The position numbers and the translations under genes were made by a program. Below are positions 37,545-46,661 of a stretch of DNA of 64,000 nucleotides, piece by piece. The DNA lies in assembly GCA_002255935.1 (NCBI GenBank), contig NKIO01000005.1, forward strand, positions 1-64,000, written 5' to 3'. The DNA comes from Comamonadaceae bacterium PBBC2 (GTDB lineage Bacteria; Pseudomonadota; Gammaproteobacteria; Burkholderiales; Burkholderiaceae_C). The notes below the pieces were generated by a model. The model ran no database searches. It was not told where the DNA came from and worked only from the letters and a program-made list of their open reading frames with translations. Numbering within the stretch: the stretch's first letter is position 1; every line of letters starts with the position of its first letter.

Positions 37545-38099
37545 ATGACCTTCAATGCTGAACAACTCGTCGCTACCCAACAAGCCAACCTGAAGGCCGC
37601 TGCTGGCCTGTCGCAATCGGCTTTCGCTGGTTTCGAGCGCCTGGTCGAGCTGAACATGGCCGCTGGCAAAGCCGCTGTGGGTGAGTCTTTCGCCAACGCG
37701 CAAGCCATGTTCGCTGCCAAGAGCCCCCAAGACCTGTTGGCCGCTCAAGCTGCCTTGGTGCAACCCGCTTTCGAAAAAGCCGTGTCTTATGGCCGTCACC
37801 TGACCGACATCGCCAACACCACAGGCGCTGAGTTCACCAAAGCGGTCGAAGGCAAGTTCGCTGAGACCGAGCAAGCGGTCAAAAGCCTGGTTGAAAACAG
37901 CCTGAAGAACGCTCCTGCTGGCTCTGACGCCGCTGTGGCCGCCATCAAGACCGCTTTCGAAGCCAGCCAAAGCGCTGCTGAAACCCTGAAAAAAGTGGCC
38001 AAGCAAGCCGCTGACACCGCCGAGTCCAACATCAAGGCCGCCACTGCCCAAGCTGAAGCTTCGGTCAAAGCCGCCATGAGCAAGGCCAAAGCCAAATAA
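37545..38099 (+). CDS. phaP: Phasin family protein (PHB granule-associated)
   Basis: This 184-residue alanine-rich, helical protein has the phasin pattern: MTFNAEQLVATQQANLKAAAGL, FAGFERLVELNMAAGKAA, and a Lys/Ala-rich C-terminal tail (KAAMSKAKAK). Phasins coat polyhydroxybutyrate granules. AAGGAG precedes the ATG. A strong terminator follows 25 bp after the stop, so it is monocistronic. Codon choice looks strongly biased, as in highly expressed genes. Confidence 0.92.
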   Translation: MTFNAEQLVATQQANLKAAAGLSQSAFAGFERLVELNMAAGKAAVGESFANAQAMFAAKSPQDLLAAQAALVQPAFEKAVSYGRHLTDIANTTGAEFTKAVEGKFAETEQAVKSLVENSLKNAPAGSDAAVAAIKTAFEASQSAAETLKKVAKQAADTAESNIKAATAQAEASVKAAMSKAKAK

Positions 38100-38124
38100 G
38101 CAGCCCCGCTGCTTTCTACAATCA

Positions 38125-38147
38125 AGGCGTCTTCGGACGCCTTTTTT
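38125..38147 (+). terminator. Rho-independent terminator of the phasin gene
   Basis: AGGCGTC and GACGCCT form a 7-bp stem with a TTCG tetraloop, followed by six T residues. Confidence 0.92.
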
Positions 38148-38163
38148 GTTTCTGGATCGCCCC

Positions 38164-38952
38164 ATGCCCCTCTTGCCCGCCCAGCCCTCTGCCCCAGCCC
38201 TGCACATCGAAGGCGGCGTGGCCACCCTCACCTTGAACCGCCCGGCCCAGCGCAACCGGCTGGAAAACGGCGACCTCAAGACCTTGCTGGCGCATTTCGA
38301 GGCCGTGAACCAAAACCCCGATGTGCGCGTGCTGGTGCTCACCGCCAACACCGAAGGCCAGCCCAAGCCGGTGTTTTGCGCAGGCTACGACATCGGCGGT
38401 TTCAACGAACCGGGTCACGGCTCAACTTTCTTTGAAGAAATCCCCGACGCACTGGCCAAGCTGCGGCCGGTGACGATTTGCGCCTTGAATGGCAGCGTGT
38501 ATGGCGGCGCCACCGATGTGGTGCTGGCCTGCGACCTGCGCATCGGCTTGCAGGGCATCGAGTGGCGCATGCCCGCCACCGCGCTGGGCTTGCATTACTA
38601 CCCCAGCGGCTTGCAGCGCTACGTCAGCCGCTTTGGCGTGGCGGGGGCCAAGCGGGCGTTTTTGACGGCGCGGCCTTTCTCGGCCGAGCAACTGAACGCC
38701 ATGGGTTTGTTCGAGGCGCTGGTGACGGATGCCGATTGGGCTGCAACCCTGCAAGTGCTGGTCAGCGACATCTTGGCCCTCGCCCCTTTGGCGGTGCAAG
38801 AAACCAAGAAGTCCATCAATGAAATCGCCGCAGGCCAGATGGACACCGATCGCCTGCGCGCCCGCGAGCACATGACCAGCGACAGCGTGGACTTTGCCGA
38901 AGGCCGCGCCGCCTTTGCCGAGCGCAGAAAACCCGTGTTCGTGGGGCGCTGA
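38164..38952 (+). CDS. Enoyl-CoA hydratase/isomerase (crotonase) family protein
   Basis: This 262-residue protein has the crotonase core: VATLTLNRPAQRN (about 20), the oxyanion-hole loop PVFCAGYDIGGF (about 78) and NGSVYGGATDVVLACDLRIG (about 110). The second catalytic Glu region reads WRMPATALGLHYYPSG where hydratases have LPE, so the canonical acid/base residue looks absent. It may be a decarboxylase, isomerase or other crotonase-fold enzyme rather than a hydratase. ATG at 38164. Confidence 0.85.
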   Translation: MPLLPAQPSAPALHIEGGVATLTLNRPAQRNRLENGDLKTLLAHFEAVNQNPDVRVLVLTANTEGQPKPVFCAGYDIGGFNEPGHGSTFFEEIPDALAKLRPVTICALNGSVYGGATDVVLACDLRIGLQGIEWRMPATALGLHYYPSGLQRYVSRFGVAGAKRAFLTARPFSAEQLNAMGLFEALVTDADWAATLQVLVSDILALAPLAVQETKKSINEIAAGQMDTDRLRAREHMTSDSVDFAEGRAAFAERRKPVFVGR

Positions 38953-38960
38953 GCGCGCCG

Positions 38961-41015
38961 ATGGCCTTGCCGCTTCATTGGCGCTCATCGCTGTCCTTGC
39001 TGTGGGCCGCGGCCAGCGTGGGTCTGTGCGCCAGCGTGCAGGCACAAGGCGCCGACACGGTGGAGGTGCGTGCCGAAATAGAAAACATGGCGGGCCTGGC
39101 GCGTTCGGCCAGCGAAGGCATTGTCTCGGGCGAGCGCTTGCGTGCCATGCCATTGCTGCGCCCCGGCGAGGTCCTCGAGATGGTGCCCGGCCTCATGGTC
39201 ACGCAGCATGCGGGCGACGGCAAAGCCAACCAATATTTCTTGCGCGGCTTCAACCTGGACCACGGCACCGACTTCGCGACCTTTGTGGCGGGGATGCCGG
39301 TCAACATGCCCAGCCACGCGCATGGGCAGGGCTACACCGACCTGAACTTTTTGATCCCGGAGCTGATCCAAAAGGTGCGCTACCAAAAAGGCCCCTACGA
39401 CGCGCAGGTGGGCGACTTCGCTTCGGCGGGCACGGCCCACATCGACTACCTGCGGCAGATGGACAGCCCCTTGGCGCAAGTCACATTGGGGCAAGGCGGC
39501 TTTCGGCGCATGTTGTTGGCGGGCTCGCCCACGGCGGCACCCGGGCAGGGCCAGCTGCTGTATGGCCTGGAGGCCTTTCGCAACGACGGCCCTTGGCAAA
39601 CGCCCGAAGACTTGCGCAAGCTCAATGGGGTGCTGCGTTACAGCGACGGCAGCGCACTCAACGGCTTTGCGCTCACGGCCATGGCCTACAAAGGCCAATG
39701 GACCTCGACCGACCAGGTGCCCCAGCGCGCCATCGACCAAGGCGTGATCGGTCGCTATGGCAGCTTGGACAGCACCACCGGCGGGCAAACGCAGCGCTAC
39801 AGCCTGTCGGGCGAATGGTCTTGGCTGCAAGGCGACACGCGCACCCGCGCCAACGCGTGGTGGCTGAAGTCATCGCTCGATCTGTGGTCCAACTTTCAGT
39901 ATTGCCTGAGTGACCCCAGCACCCACTGCCCCACTGGCGACCAGTTCATGCAGCGCGAGCAGCGCCAGGCGATGGGCTTGGCGCTCTCGCAATCGGTGCC
40001 TGCGCAATGGGGCGACAAAGCGGTGGACAACAGCTATGGCTTGCAGCTGCGCCAAGACAACATCGCGCCGATCGGCCTGTACGCCACGCGTGAGCGCGAG
40101 GCGCTGCGCACTGTGCGGCAAGACCAAGTGGCGCAGCGCAGCGCGGCAGTTTGGTTCCAAAACGATGTGCGCTGGTGGCCTTGGTTGCGGTCCATCGCGG
40201 GCCTGCGTGCCGATGCCTACCAGTTCGATGTGCAGTCGAGCTTGCCTCAGCATTCAGGCCGATCCAATGCGCACATGAGCTCGCCCAAGCTGGGGCTTGT
40301 CTTGGGGCCGTGGCACAAGGCCGAGGTTTACCTCAACCACGGCCAGGGTTTCCATTCCAACGATGCGCGAGGCACCACCCAGCCGGTGGATCCGGTCAGC
40401 CCGCTGGTGCGCACGCGTGCGTCGGAAGTCGGTGTGCGCTGGACCGTGCAGCCGGGCTGGACGTCCACCGTGTCGCTGTGGCAATTGAAGTCCGATTCGG
40501 AGTTGCTGTTTGTGGGCGATGCGGGCACCACCGAGCCCTCGCGCCCCTCACGCCGCACCGGGCTGGAGTGGGGGCACTTTGTGCGGGTGGGCCAGCATGT
40601 GGCGCTGGACGCGGACCTGTCTTGGTCGCGTGCGCGCTTCACCGACGCCGATGCGGCCGGCCCCTTCATTCCGGGCGCGGTCACCACCACGGCCAATCTG
40701 GGCATCACGCTGGACGCGTGGGGCCCTTGGTCGGGGTCGTTTCGCGTGCGCTACTTTGGGCCACGCCCTTTGATCGAAGACGCCTCGGTCCGGTCGGCCT
40801 CGTCACTGATCGGCAACCTGCGCTTGGGCTACCGCTGGGATGCACGCAACCGGCTGAGCCTGGATGTGTTCAACCTGTTCAACACCCGCAGCAACGACAT
40901 TGAATACTTTTATGAATCCCGTCTGAAGGGCGAGGCCGTGCCCGTCTGGGACCGCCATGTGCACCCGGCCGAGCCGCGCCAGCTGCGCCTGAGCTGGAGC
41001 CACCGCTTCGACTGA
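38961..41015 (+). CDS. TonB-dependent outer-membrane receptor
   Basis: This 684-residue protein has a signal peptide (MALPLHWRSSLSLLWAAASV to VQA), a plug domain with VLEMVPGLMVTQHAGDGKANQYFLRGF (in part) and a large beta barrel ending in the aromatic-terminated strand LRLSWSHRFD. The ligand cannot be read. It starts 8 bp after the crotonase gene. The plug sequence (FNLDHGTDFATFVAGMPVNMPSHAHGQGY) is close to the receptors of unknown substrate found in many proteobacteria. Confidence 0.9.
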   Translation: MALPLHWRSSLSLLWAAASVGLCASVQAQGADTVEVRAEIENMAGLARSASEGIVSGERLRAMPLLRPGEVLEMVPGLMVTQHAGDGKANQYFLRGFNLDHGTDFATFVAGMPVNMPSHAHGQGYTDLNFLIPELIQKVRYQKGPYDAQVGDFASAGTAHIDYLRQMDSPLAQVTLGQGGFRRMLLAGSPTAAPGQGQLLYGLEAFRNDGPWQTPEDLRKLNGVLRYSDGSALNGFALTAMAYKGQWTSTDQVPQRAIDQGVIGRYGSLDSTTGGQTQRYSLSGEWSWLQGDTRTRANAWWLKSSLDLWSNFQYCLSDPSTHCPTGDQFMQREQRQAMGLALSQSVPAQWGDKAVDNSYGLQLRQDNIAPIGLYATREREALRTVRQDQVAQRSAAVWFQNDVRWWPWLRSIAGLRADAYQFDVQSSLPQHSGRSNAHMSSPKLGLVLGPWHKAEVYLNHGQGFHSNDARGTTQPVDPVSPLVRTRASEVGVRWTVQPGWTSTVSLWQLKSDSELLFVGDAGTTEPSRPSRRTGLEWGHFVRVGQHVALDADLSWSRARFTDADAAGPFIPGAVTTTANLGITLDAWGPWSGSFRVRYFGPRPLIEDASVRSASSLIGNLRLGYRWDARNRLSLDVFNLFNTRSNDIEYFYESRLKGEAVPVWDRHVHPAEPRQLRLSWSHRFD

Positions 41016-41018
41016 GCT

Positions 41019-41948
41019 TCAAGGGCTGCTGGGGCTGTTGGCGCTGCGCCTTCCGGCCGACCCAGCGCTGCCCATGCAGGCGCCGATGATGAAGGCCATG
41101 GCGGCCCATTGGCTGGTGCTCAGCCGCTCGGACAGCACCACCCAGCCGGCCAACGCGCCCACGGCGGGCTCCAGACTGAGCAAGACGCTGAAGGTGTTTT
41201 TGGGCAGGTGGTTCAGGGCGTACATCTCCAGCGTGTAGGGGATGGCGCTCGACAGCAAGGCCACGGCCAGGCCTGCGGCCAGCCATTGGGTGTTGAGCAA
41301 GGCGCTGCCCGCCTCATACAGACCAAAGGGCGTGACCACCAGGGCAGCGGCCAGCATGCCCATGGGCGTGGCCATGGCGCCGTAACGCTTGGCCACGCGT
41401 TGGCCAAACACGATGTACATCGCCCAGCAGCCCCCAGCCGCCAGCGCAAAGGCCATGCCCGCGGGGTCCAGCGCGTCGCTGGCGCCCGGCCAAGGCAAGA
41501 TCAGGCCCAGGCCCACCACGGCCAGCGCCACCCAGACCAGATCGCTGGCTCGGCGCGAGGTCCACAAGGCCACGGCCAGCGGGCCGGTGAACTCGATCGC
41601 GATGGCCAAGCCAAAGGGAATGGTCTTGATGGCGTTGTAAAACAGCAGGTTCATCACGCCCAGCGTCACGCCATACAGCCCCAGCGGCCAGGCATCGGCC
41701 CACACCCAGCGGCGACGCCAGGGCCGCCAAAACGCCATCAGCATCAGCGTGGCAAACACCAGGCGGTAAAGCGTGGTGCCCTCGGCCCCCACGGCCGGGA
41801 ACAGGCTTTTGGCAAACGAGGTGCCGATCGACAGCGAAACCAGCGAGCCCAGCAGGGCGGCCACAGGCCAAACAGGGAAGGTCAAAAGTGGACTTTCGGG
41901 GTGAAATCGGCCGTCTCCGGGCCTAAAACCCGACGGTGGCGGGTGCAT
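41019..41948 (-). CDS. EamA/RhtA-family transporter
   Basis: This 309-residue inner-membrane protein has ten hydrophobic segments and two EamA repeats. FYNAIKTIPFGLAIAIEFTGPLAVAL and LPKNTFSVLLSLEPAVGALAGWVVL match the RhtA branch (threonine/homoserine export), but the substrate is a guess. It is convergent with the TonB receptor (3-bp gap) and divergent from yajC. Confidence 0.85.
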   Translation of the reverse strand: MHPPPSGFRPGDGRFHPESPLLTFPVWPVAALLGSLVSLSIGTSFAKSLFPAVGAEGTTLYRLVFATLMLMAFWRPWRRRWVWADAWPLGLYGVTLGVMNLLFYNAIKTIPFGLAIAIEFTGPLAVALWTSRRASDLVWVALAVVGLGLILPWPGASDALDPAGMAFALAAGGCWAMYIVFGQRVAKRYGAMATPMGMLAAALVVTPFGLYEAGSALLNTQWLAAGLAVALLSSAIPYTLEMYALNHLPKNTFSVLLSLEPAVGALAGWVVLSERLSTSQWAAMAFIIGACMGSAGSAGRRSANSPSSP

Positions 41949-42049
41949 TCGGGGGCATCATAGCCCCGCATACAATCCTTCGTTGGTCTGCCCGGTGGCG
42001 CTTTGGCGCGGGGCAGAAGACAGATGTCCCGTTTTTGTGGAGTTTCCCC

Positions 42050-42382
42050 ATGTTCATTTCTTCCGCTTTTGCCCAAACCGCTCCTGCTGCCGCTGCTGGT
42101 GGCGACATGCAGTCCACCCTGATGAGCATGCTGCCTTTGCTGCTGATGTTCGCGGTGCTGTATTTCGTCATGATCCGCCCCCAGATGAAAAAGCAAAAAG
42201 AGCACCGCGCCATGATCGACGCGCTGGCCAAGGGCGACGAAGTCGTGACCGCTGGCGGTTTGCTGGGCAAGGTCAGCAAAATCGGTGACAGCAACATCGG
42301 CGTGGAAGTTGCCGCCGGCGTCGAAGTGCAAATGCAGCGCAGCGCTGTGGTGCAGGTTTTGCCCAAAGGCACTTTGAAGTAA
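42050..42382 (+). CDS. yajC: Preprotein translocase subunit YajC
   Basis: This 110-residue protein has one membrane segment (LLLMFAVLYFVMIRPQMKK) and a cytoplasmic tail with GDEVVTAGGLLGKVSKI, the standard YajC pattern. The ATG at 42050 follows GTGGAG. It is the first gene of yajC-secD-secF. Confidence 0.97.
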   Translation: MFISSAFAQTAPAAAAGGDMQSTLMSMLPLLLMFAVLYFVMIRPQMKKQKEHRAMIDALAKGDEVVTAGGLLGKVSKIGDSNIGVEVAAGVEVQMQRSAVVQVLPKGTLK

Positions 42383-42452
42383 TTCGGTCCGGTTTCGGCT
42401 TTTTCAGCGGGGCGCTTGTCGCCCCGGTTTTTCATCCTGTACGCGAGTCCTT

Positions 42453-44333
42453 ATGAACCGTTACCCGGTCTGGAAATACGCGATCATCGTGATCGCATTG
42501 TTGCTGGGGGTGGTCTACACCCTGCCCAACTTCTTTGGTGAGGCGCCTGCCGTTCAGGTGTCTTCGGGCAAGGCCACCATCAAGGTGGACACCGGCACGC
42601 TGCAAAAAGTCGAAGACGCGCTCAAGGCTGCGGGCGTCAATGCCCAAAGCGTGGCCCTTGAAGGCGGCTCCATCCGGGCACGCTTTGACAGTACCGACAA
42701 CCAGCTCAAGGCCAAGGACGCGGTTCAAAAAGCCCTGATCCCCGATGCCGCCGACCCGCAGTTTGTGGTGGCGTTGAACCTGGTGTCGCGCTCGCCCGAT
42801 TGGCTGACCGCCTTGCATGCCTCTCCCATGTATTTGGGCCTGGACTTGCGTGGTGGCGTGCACTTCATGCTGCAGGTGGACATGCAGGCGGCGCTCACGC
42901 AGCGCGTGGAGTCCATCACCGGTGACCTGCGCAGCTTGCTGCGCGAAAAAGACATCCGCCACGGCGGCATCAGCCGCAATGGCCAGACGGTGGAGATCCG
43001 CCTGCGCGATGCGCAGCAGCTCGAAGCCGCCAAGCGTTTGATTTTGGCCCAGTTGGCCGACCTGCAAACCCAGGATGTGGCCGAAGGTGCCGAGTTCCGC
43101 ATGGTGGTCAGCGTCAAGCCCGAAGCCGCCCGCAGGGTGCAAGAGCAGGCCTTGAAGCAAAACATCACCACCTTGCACAACCGGATCAACGAACTGGGCG
43201 TGGCCGAGCCGGTGATCCAGCAGCAAGGTCTGGACCGCATCGTGGTGCAACTGCCCGGCGTGCAAGACACCGCCAAGGCCAAAGACATTTTGGGCCGCAC
43301 CGCGACGCTGGAAGTGCGCATGGTGGACGAAAGCACCGAAGCGCGTGCCGCCGAGCAGCCTGGCGGCATCGTGCCCTTTGGCACCGAGCGCTATTTGGAG
43401 CGCGAAGGCCGTCCGCTGATCGTGAAAAAACAAGTGGTGCTGACCGGCGACAACCTGACCGATGCCCAGCCTGGCTTTGACAACCAGACCCAAGAGCCGG
43501 TGGTCAACCTGACGCTGGACGCCAAGGGCGCCCGCATCTTCAAAGACGTGACCCGCGAGAACATTGGCAAGCGCATGGCCATCCTCTTGTTTGAAAAAGG
43601 CAAGGGCGAAGTGGTGACGGCGCCGGTGATCCGCTCTGAGATCGGTGGCGGTCGCGTGCAGATTTCGGGCCGCATGACCACGGCCGAGGCCAACGACACC
43701 GCGCTGCTGCTGCGTGCCGGCTCGCTGGCTGCACCAATGGAGATCATCGAAGAGCGCACCATTGGCCCGAGCCTGGGCGCTGAAAACATCGCCAAGGGCT
43801 TCAACAGCGTGACCTGGGGTTTCCTGGTGATCGTCGCCTTCATGGTCGTCTATTACGCGGTGTTTGGTTTGTTCTCCGGCATCGCGCTGGGGGTCAACCT
43901 GCTGTTCTTGGTGGCCATTTTGTCGATGCTGCAAGCGACCCTGACCCTGCCCGGTATGGCCGCGATGGCGCTGGCATTGGGTATGGCGATCGACTCGAAC
44001 GTGCTGATCAATGAGCGCGTGCGTGAAGAGCTGCGCAACGGTGTCAGCCCGCAAGCGGCCATCCATGCCGGTTACGACCGCGCTTGGGCCACGATTTTTG
44101 ACTCCAACATCACCACCCTGATCGCCGGCGTGGCCTTGTTGGCCTTTGGCTCCGGCCCGGTGCGCGGCTTTGCGGTGGTGCACTGCATTGGCATTTTGAC
44201 CAGCATGTTCTCGGCCGTGTTCTTCTCGCGTGGCTTGGTCAACCTCTGGTACGGCGGCAAGAAAAAACTCAAATCGGTATCGATCGGCACCGTCTGGCGG
44301 CCTGAAGGCGGCACTGCGGTGAAAGCCGACTAA
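42453..44333 (+). CDS. secD: Protein translocase subunit SecD
   Basis: This 626-residue membrane protein has an N-terminal anchor (WKYAIIVIALLLGVVYTLP), the periplasmic P1 base and head with YLGLDLRGGVHFMLQVD (about 126-142), and the six-helix RND-type domain with GMAIDSNVLINERVREEL. SecDF uses the proton gradient to pull proteins across the membrane. The gap to yajC is 70 bp. Confidence 0.98.
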   Translation: MNRYPVWKYAIIVIALLLGVVYTLPNFFGEAPAVQVSSGKATIKVDTGTLQKVEDALKAAGVNAQSVALEGGSIRARFDSTDNQLKAKDAVQKALIPDAADPQFVVALNLVSRSPDWLTALHASPMYLGLDLRGGVHFMLQVDMQAALTQRVESITGDLRSLLREKDIRHGGISRNGQTVEIRLRDAQQLEAAKRLILAQLADLQTQDVAEGAEFRMVVSVKPEAARRVQEQALKQNITTLHNRINELGVAEPVIQQQGLDRIVVQLPGVQDTAKAKDILGRTATLEVRMVDESTEARAAEQPGGIVPFGTERYLEREGRPLIVKKQVVLTGDNLTDAQPGFDNQTQEPVVNLTLDAKGARIFKDVTRENIGKRMAILLFEKGKGEVVTAPVIRSEIGGGRVQISGRMTTAEANDTALLLRAGSLAAPMEIIEERTIGPSLGAENIAKGFNSVTWGFLVIVAFMVVYYAVFGLFSGIALGVNLLFLVAILSMLQATLTLPGMAAMALALGMAIDSNVLINERVREELRNGVSPQAAIHAGYDRAWATIFDSNITTLIAGVALLAFGSGPVRGFAVVHCIGILTSMFSAVFFSRGLVNLWYGGKKKLKSVSIGTVWRPEGGTAVKAD

Positions 44334-44345
44334 GGGGAAAAGACC

Positions 44346-45296
44346 ATGGAATTGTTCAAAATCAAAAAAGACATCCCGTTCATGAAGCACGCGTTGGTGT
44401 TCAACGCGATTTCCTTCATCACCTTTGCGCTGGCGGTGTTCTTCTTGTTCAGCCGTGGCCTGCACCTGTCGGTGGAGTTCACGGGCGGCACGCTGATGGA
44501 AGTCAGCTACAGCCAGCCTGCAGACCTGAACAAGGTGCGTGCCACCGTGGGCACCTTGGGTTTCAGTGAAGTGCAGGTGCAAAACTTTGGCACCGCCCGC
44601 GACGTGATGATCCGCCTGCCCGCCCAAAAAGGCGTGAGCTCGGCCCAGCAAAGTGAAAAAGTGCTGACCGCCCTCAAGGCCGACAACGCCGAGGTGACGC
44701 TGCGCCGCACCGAGTTTGTCGGCCCGCAAGTGGGTGACGAATTGGCCCACGACGGCTTGAAGGCTCTGGCCTTTGTGGTGATCGGCATCGTGATCTACCT
44801 GGCGATCCGCTTCGAGTGGAAGTTCGCTGTCTCGGCCATCATCGCCAACTTGCACGACGTGATCATCATCTTGGGCTTTTTCGCCTTCTTCCAGTGGGAA
44901 TTCTCACTGGCGGTGCTGGCCGCTGTACTGGCCGTGTTGGGTTATTCGGTGAACGAATCGGTCGTGATTTTTGACCGGATCCGCGAGAACTTCCGCCGCT
45001 ACCGCAAGATGAACACGGTGGAGATCATCGACAACGCGATCACTTCCACCATCAGCCGCACCATCATCACCCACGGCTCGACCCAAATCATGGTCTTGTC
45101 GATGTTGTTGTTTGGCGGCGAGACGCTGCATTACTTTGCCATGGCGTTGACGATTGGCATTTGCTTTGGCATTTACTCGTCGGTGTTTGTGGCCGCGGCC
45201 ATTGCCATGTGGCTGGGCATCCAGCGCGAAGACTTGATCAAGCCGCTCAAAAAAGACCGCGACAACAGCGACGAGAACTCGGGCGCGGTGGTCTGA
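44346..45296 (+). CDS. secF: Protein translocase subunit SecF
   Basis: This 316-residue partner of SecD has the SecF signature (LSVEFTGGTLMEVSY, about 40-55) and a C-terminal RND domain with GYSVNESVVIFDRIRENFRRYR and TRTIITHGSTQIMVLS-like residues (SRTIITHGSTQIMVLSM). It starts 12 bp after secD. A strong terminator ends the operon. Confidence 0.98.
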   Translation: MELFKIKKDIPFMKHALVFNAISFITFALAVFFLFSRGLHLSVEFTGGTLMEVSYSQPADLNKVRATVGTLGFSEVQVQNFGTARDVMIRLPAQKGVSSAQQSEKVLTALKADNAEVTLRRTEFVGPQVGDELAHDGLKALAFVVIGIVIYLAIRFEWKFAVSAIIANLHDVIIILGFFAFFQWEFSLAVLAAVLAVLGYSVNESVVIFDRIRENFRRYRKMNTVEIIDNAITSTISRTIITHGSTQIMVLSMLLFGGETLHYFAMALTIGICFGIYSSVFVAAAIAMWLGIQREDLIKPLKKDRDNSDENSGAVV

Positions 45297-45313
45297 GACC
45301 TCGCCACCCCCAC

Positions 45314-45340
45314 AAGGGCACCTTCGGGTGCCCTTTTTTT
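45314..45340 (+). terminator. Rho-independent terminator of yajC-secD-secF
   Basis: AAGGGCACC and GGTGCCCTT form a 9-bp stem with a TTCG loop, followed by T7. Confidence 0.95.
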
Positions 45341-45353
45341 GTCCTGTAGTCCT

Positions 45354-45378
45354 GTAGGTCGGCACCTTCAGGTCCGAC
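45354..45378 (-). repeat. REP-like palindrome, family A
   Basis: On the minus strand a 25-bp unit starting GTCGGACCTGAAGG and ending CCGACCTAC. Its arms pair imperfectly. The same 25 bases occur at 53150-53174 on the plus strand. Confidence 0.8.
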
Positions 45379-45395
45379 GTTGACTGGTTTGTCTT

Positions 45396-45419
45396 GTCGG
45401 AGCTGAAGCTCCGACCTAC
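45396..45419 (+). repeat. REP-like palindrome, family A
   Basis: A 24-bp unit: perfect GTCGGAGCT/AGCTCCGAC arms flanking GA, then CTAC. Identical to 54464-54487. It forms an inverted pair with 45354-45378 between the convergent secF and dprA. Confidence 0.85.
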
Positions 45420-45429
45420 TGGTACCGGC

Positions 45430-46578
45430 TTAGGCTGAGCCGATGCGCTGGAACAGCCCGCCGGGCAAGCGCCCTATTTGTCCCATCAATTCCAGCTCCA
45501 ACAACTGCGCTTGCAATCGGGCCGTTGGCCAGCCGCAGCGCGCTTGCAGGGCATCGAGCCCCACCGGGTCGTGGCCCATGTGTTGCAGCAAGGCATCTTC
45601 GCTGTCCGCCTCGGTGCTGGCGGCATCGAGTGCCAGTGGCACCTGCGCAAACGGATCGGGCAGGCGCAGCTCTTCGAGCACGTCTTGTGCCGACTCCACC
45701 AGCTTGGCGCCTTGCTTGATCAGGGCGTGGCAGCCTTTGGCCTGCGCCGAGTGGATGGAGCCGGGAATGGCCAGCACGTCGCGCCCTTGTTCAATGGCCT
45801 GTTTGGCGGTGATCAATGAGCCCGATTGCAGCGCGGCTTCCACCACCAAGGTGGCTTGCGATAAGCCAGAAATCAAGCGGTTGCGCTTGGGGAAGTTGGC
45901 GTTCAGCGGCGGCGTGCCCAGGTGGTATTCGCTCAGGATCAGGCCGCGCTGGGCGATGCGGTGCGCCAGCTCGCGGTGCTGGCGCGGGTAGACCCGGTCT
46001 AGGCCCGTGCCGACCACGGCGATGGTGGCCAACGCTTGGGGCCCAGCGCCCAGCAGTGCGCCATCGTGCGCTGCGCCGTCGATGCCCAGCGCCATGCCTG
46101 AGACGATGGTCAGACCGCTGCTGGCCAAGGCGCGGGCAAATTCACGCGCATTGGCCTGGCCTTGGGGGGTGGGGTTGCGGCTGCCCACCATGGCCAGTGA
46201 GTGTTCGGCCTTCAAGTTTTGCAGCGCTGCGGTTTGCCCCAGCGCATAGAGCATCAAAGGCGGATCGGGGATGAGCAGCAAGGGCGCAGGGTAGTCGGCA
46301 TCGCCCAGCGTGACCAGCGCGCAAGTGGTGTCGGCAGACGGTGGGTTTTGCAGCCATTCCCAGGTCTCCTGGGTGAGTTCGGCCCAGCCGTCGGGCAGGC
46401 TGGCCAGTTGCCGGGCCTGCGCGGCCGAGACCACTTGCCGCAAGGCCGATTCGCTTTGTGCAAAGACCTGCTCGGGCTGGCCAAACGCGGCCAGCAGTTT
46501 GCGTGCGCCTTCGTTGCCAATGCCGCTGGTGAGCGACAGTCGCAACCACGCGCCAAGTTCTTCGGGGGTGTCCACCAT
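45430..46578 (-). CDS. dprA: DNA-processing protein DprA
   Basis: This 382-residue protein has the N-terminal helical part (LGAWLRLSLTSGIGNEGARKLL) and the Rossmann-like DprA core: LAMVGSRNPTPQGQANAREFARAL, SGMALGIDGAAHDGAL, TGLDRVYPRQH and SEYHLGTPPLNANFPKRNRLISGLS. DprA loads RecA on incoming single strands during transformation. The start at 46578 is preceded by GGGAGAC. A C-terminal winged-helix region (DALLQHMGHDPVGLDALQ) is present. The organism may be naturally competent. Confidence 0.95.
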   Translation of the reverse strand: MVDTPEELGAWLRLSLTSGIGNEGARKLLAAFGQPEQVFAQSESALRQVVSAAQARQLASLPDGWAELTQETWEWLQNPPSADTTCALVTLGDADYPAPLLLIPDPPLMLYALGQTAALQNLKAEHSLAMVGSRNPTPQGQANAREFARALASSGLTIVSGMALGIDGAAHDGALLGAGPQALATIAVVGTGLDRVYPRQHRELAHRIAQRGLILSEYHLGTPPLNANFPKRNRLISGLSQATLVVEAALQSGSLITAKQAIEQGRDVLAIPGSIHSAQAKGCHALIKQGAKLVESAQDVLEELRLPDPFAQVPLALDAASTEADSEDALLQHMGHDPVGLDALQARCGWPTARLQAQLLELELMGQIGRLPGGLFQRIGSA

Positions 46579-46661
46579 GCTTGTCTCCCTGTGCAGCCTT
46601 GGCGGCTGTCTGTGGGGCATTGTGGTGGGCGCAAGCTGAGGGCGTCAAGCGCCCACAGGCA

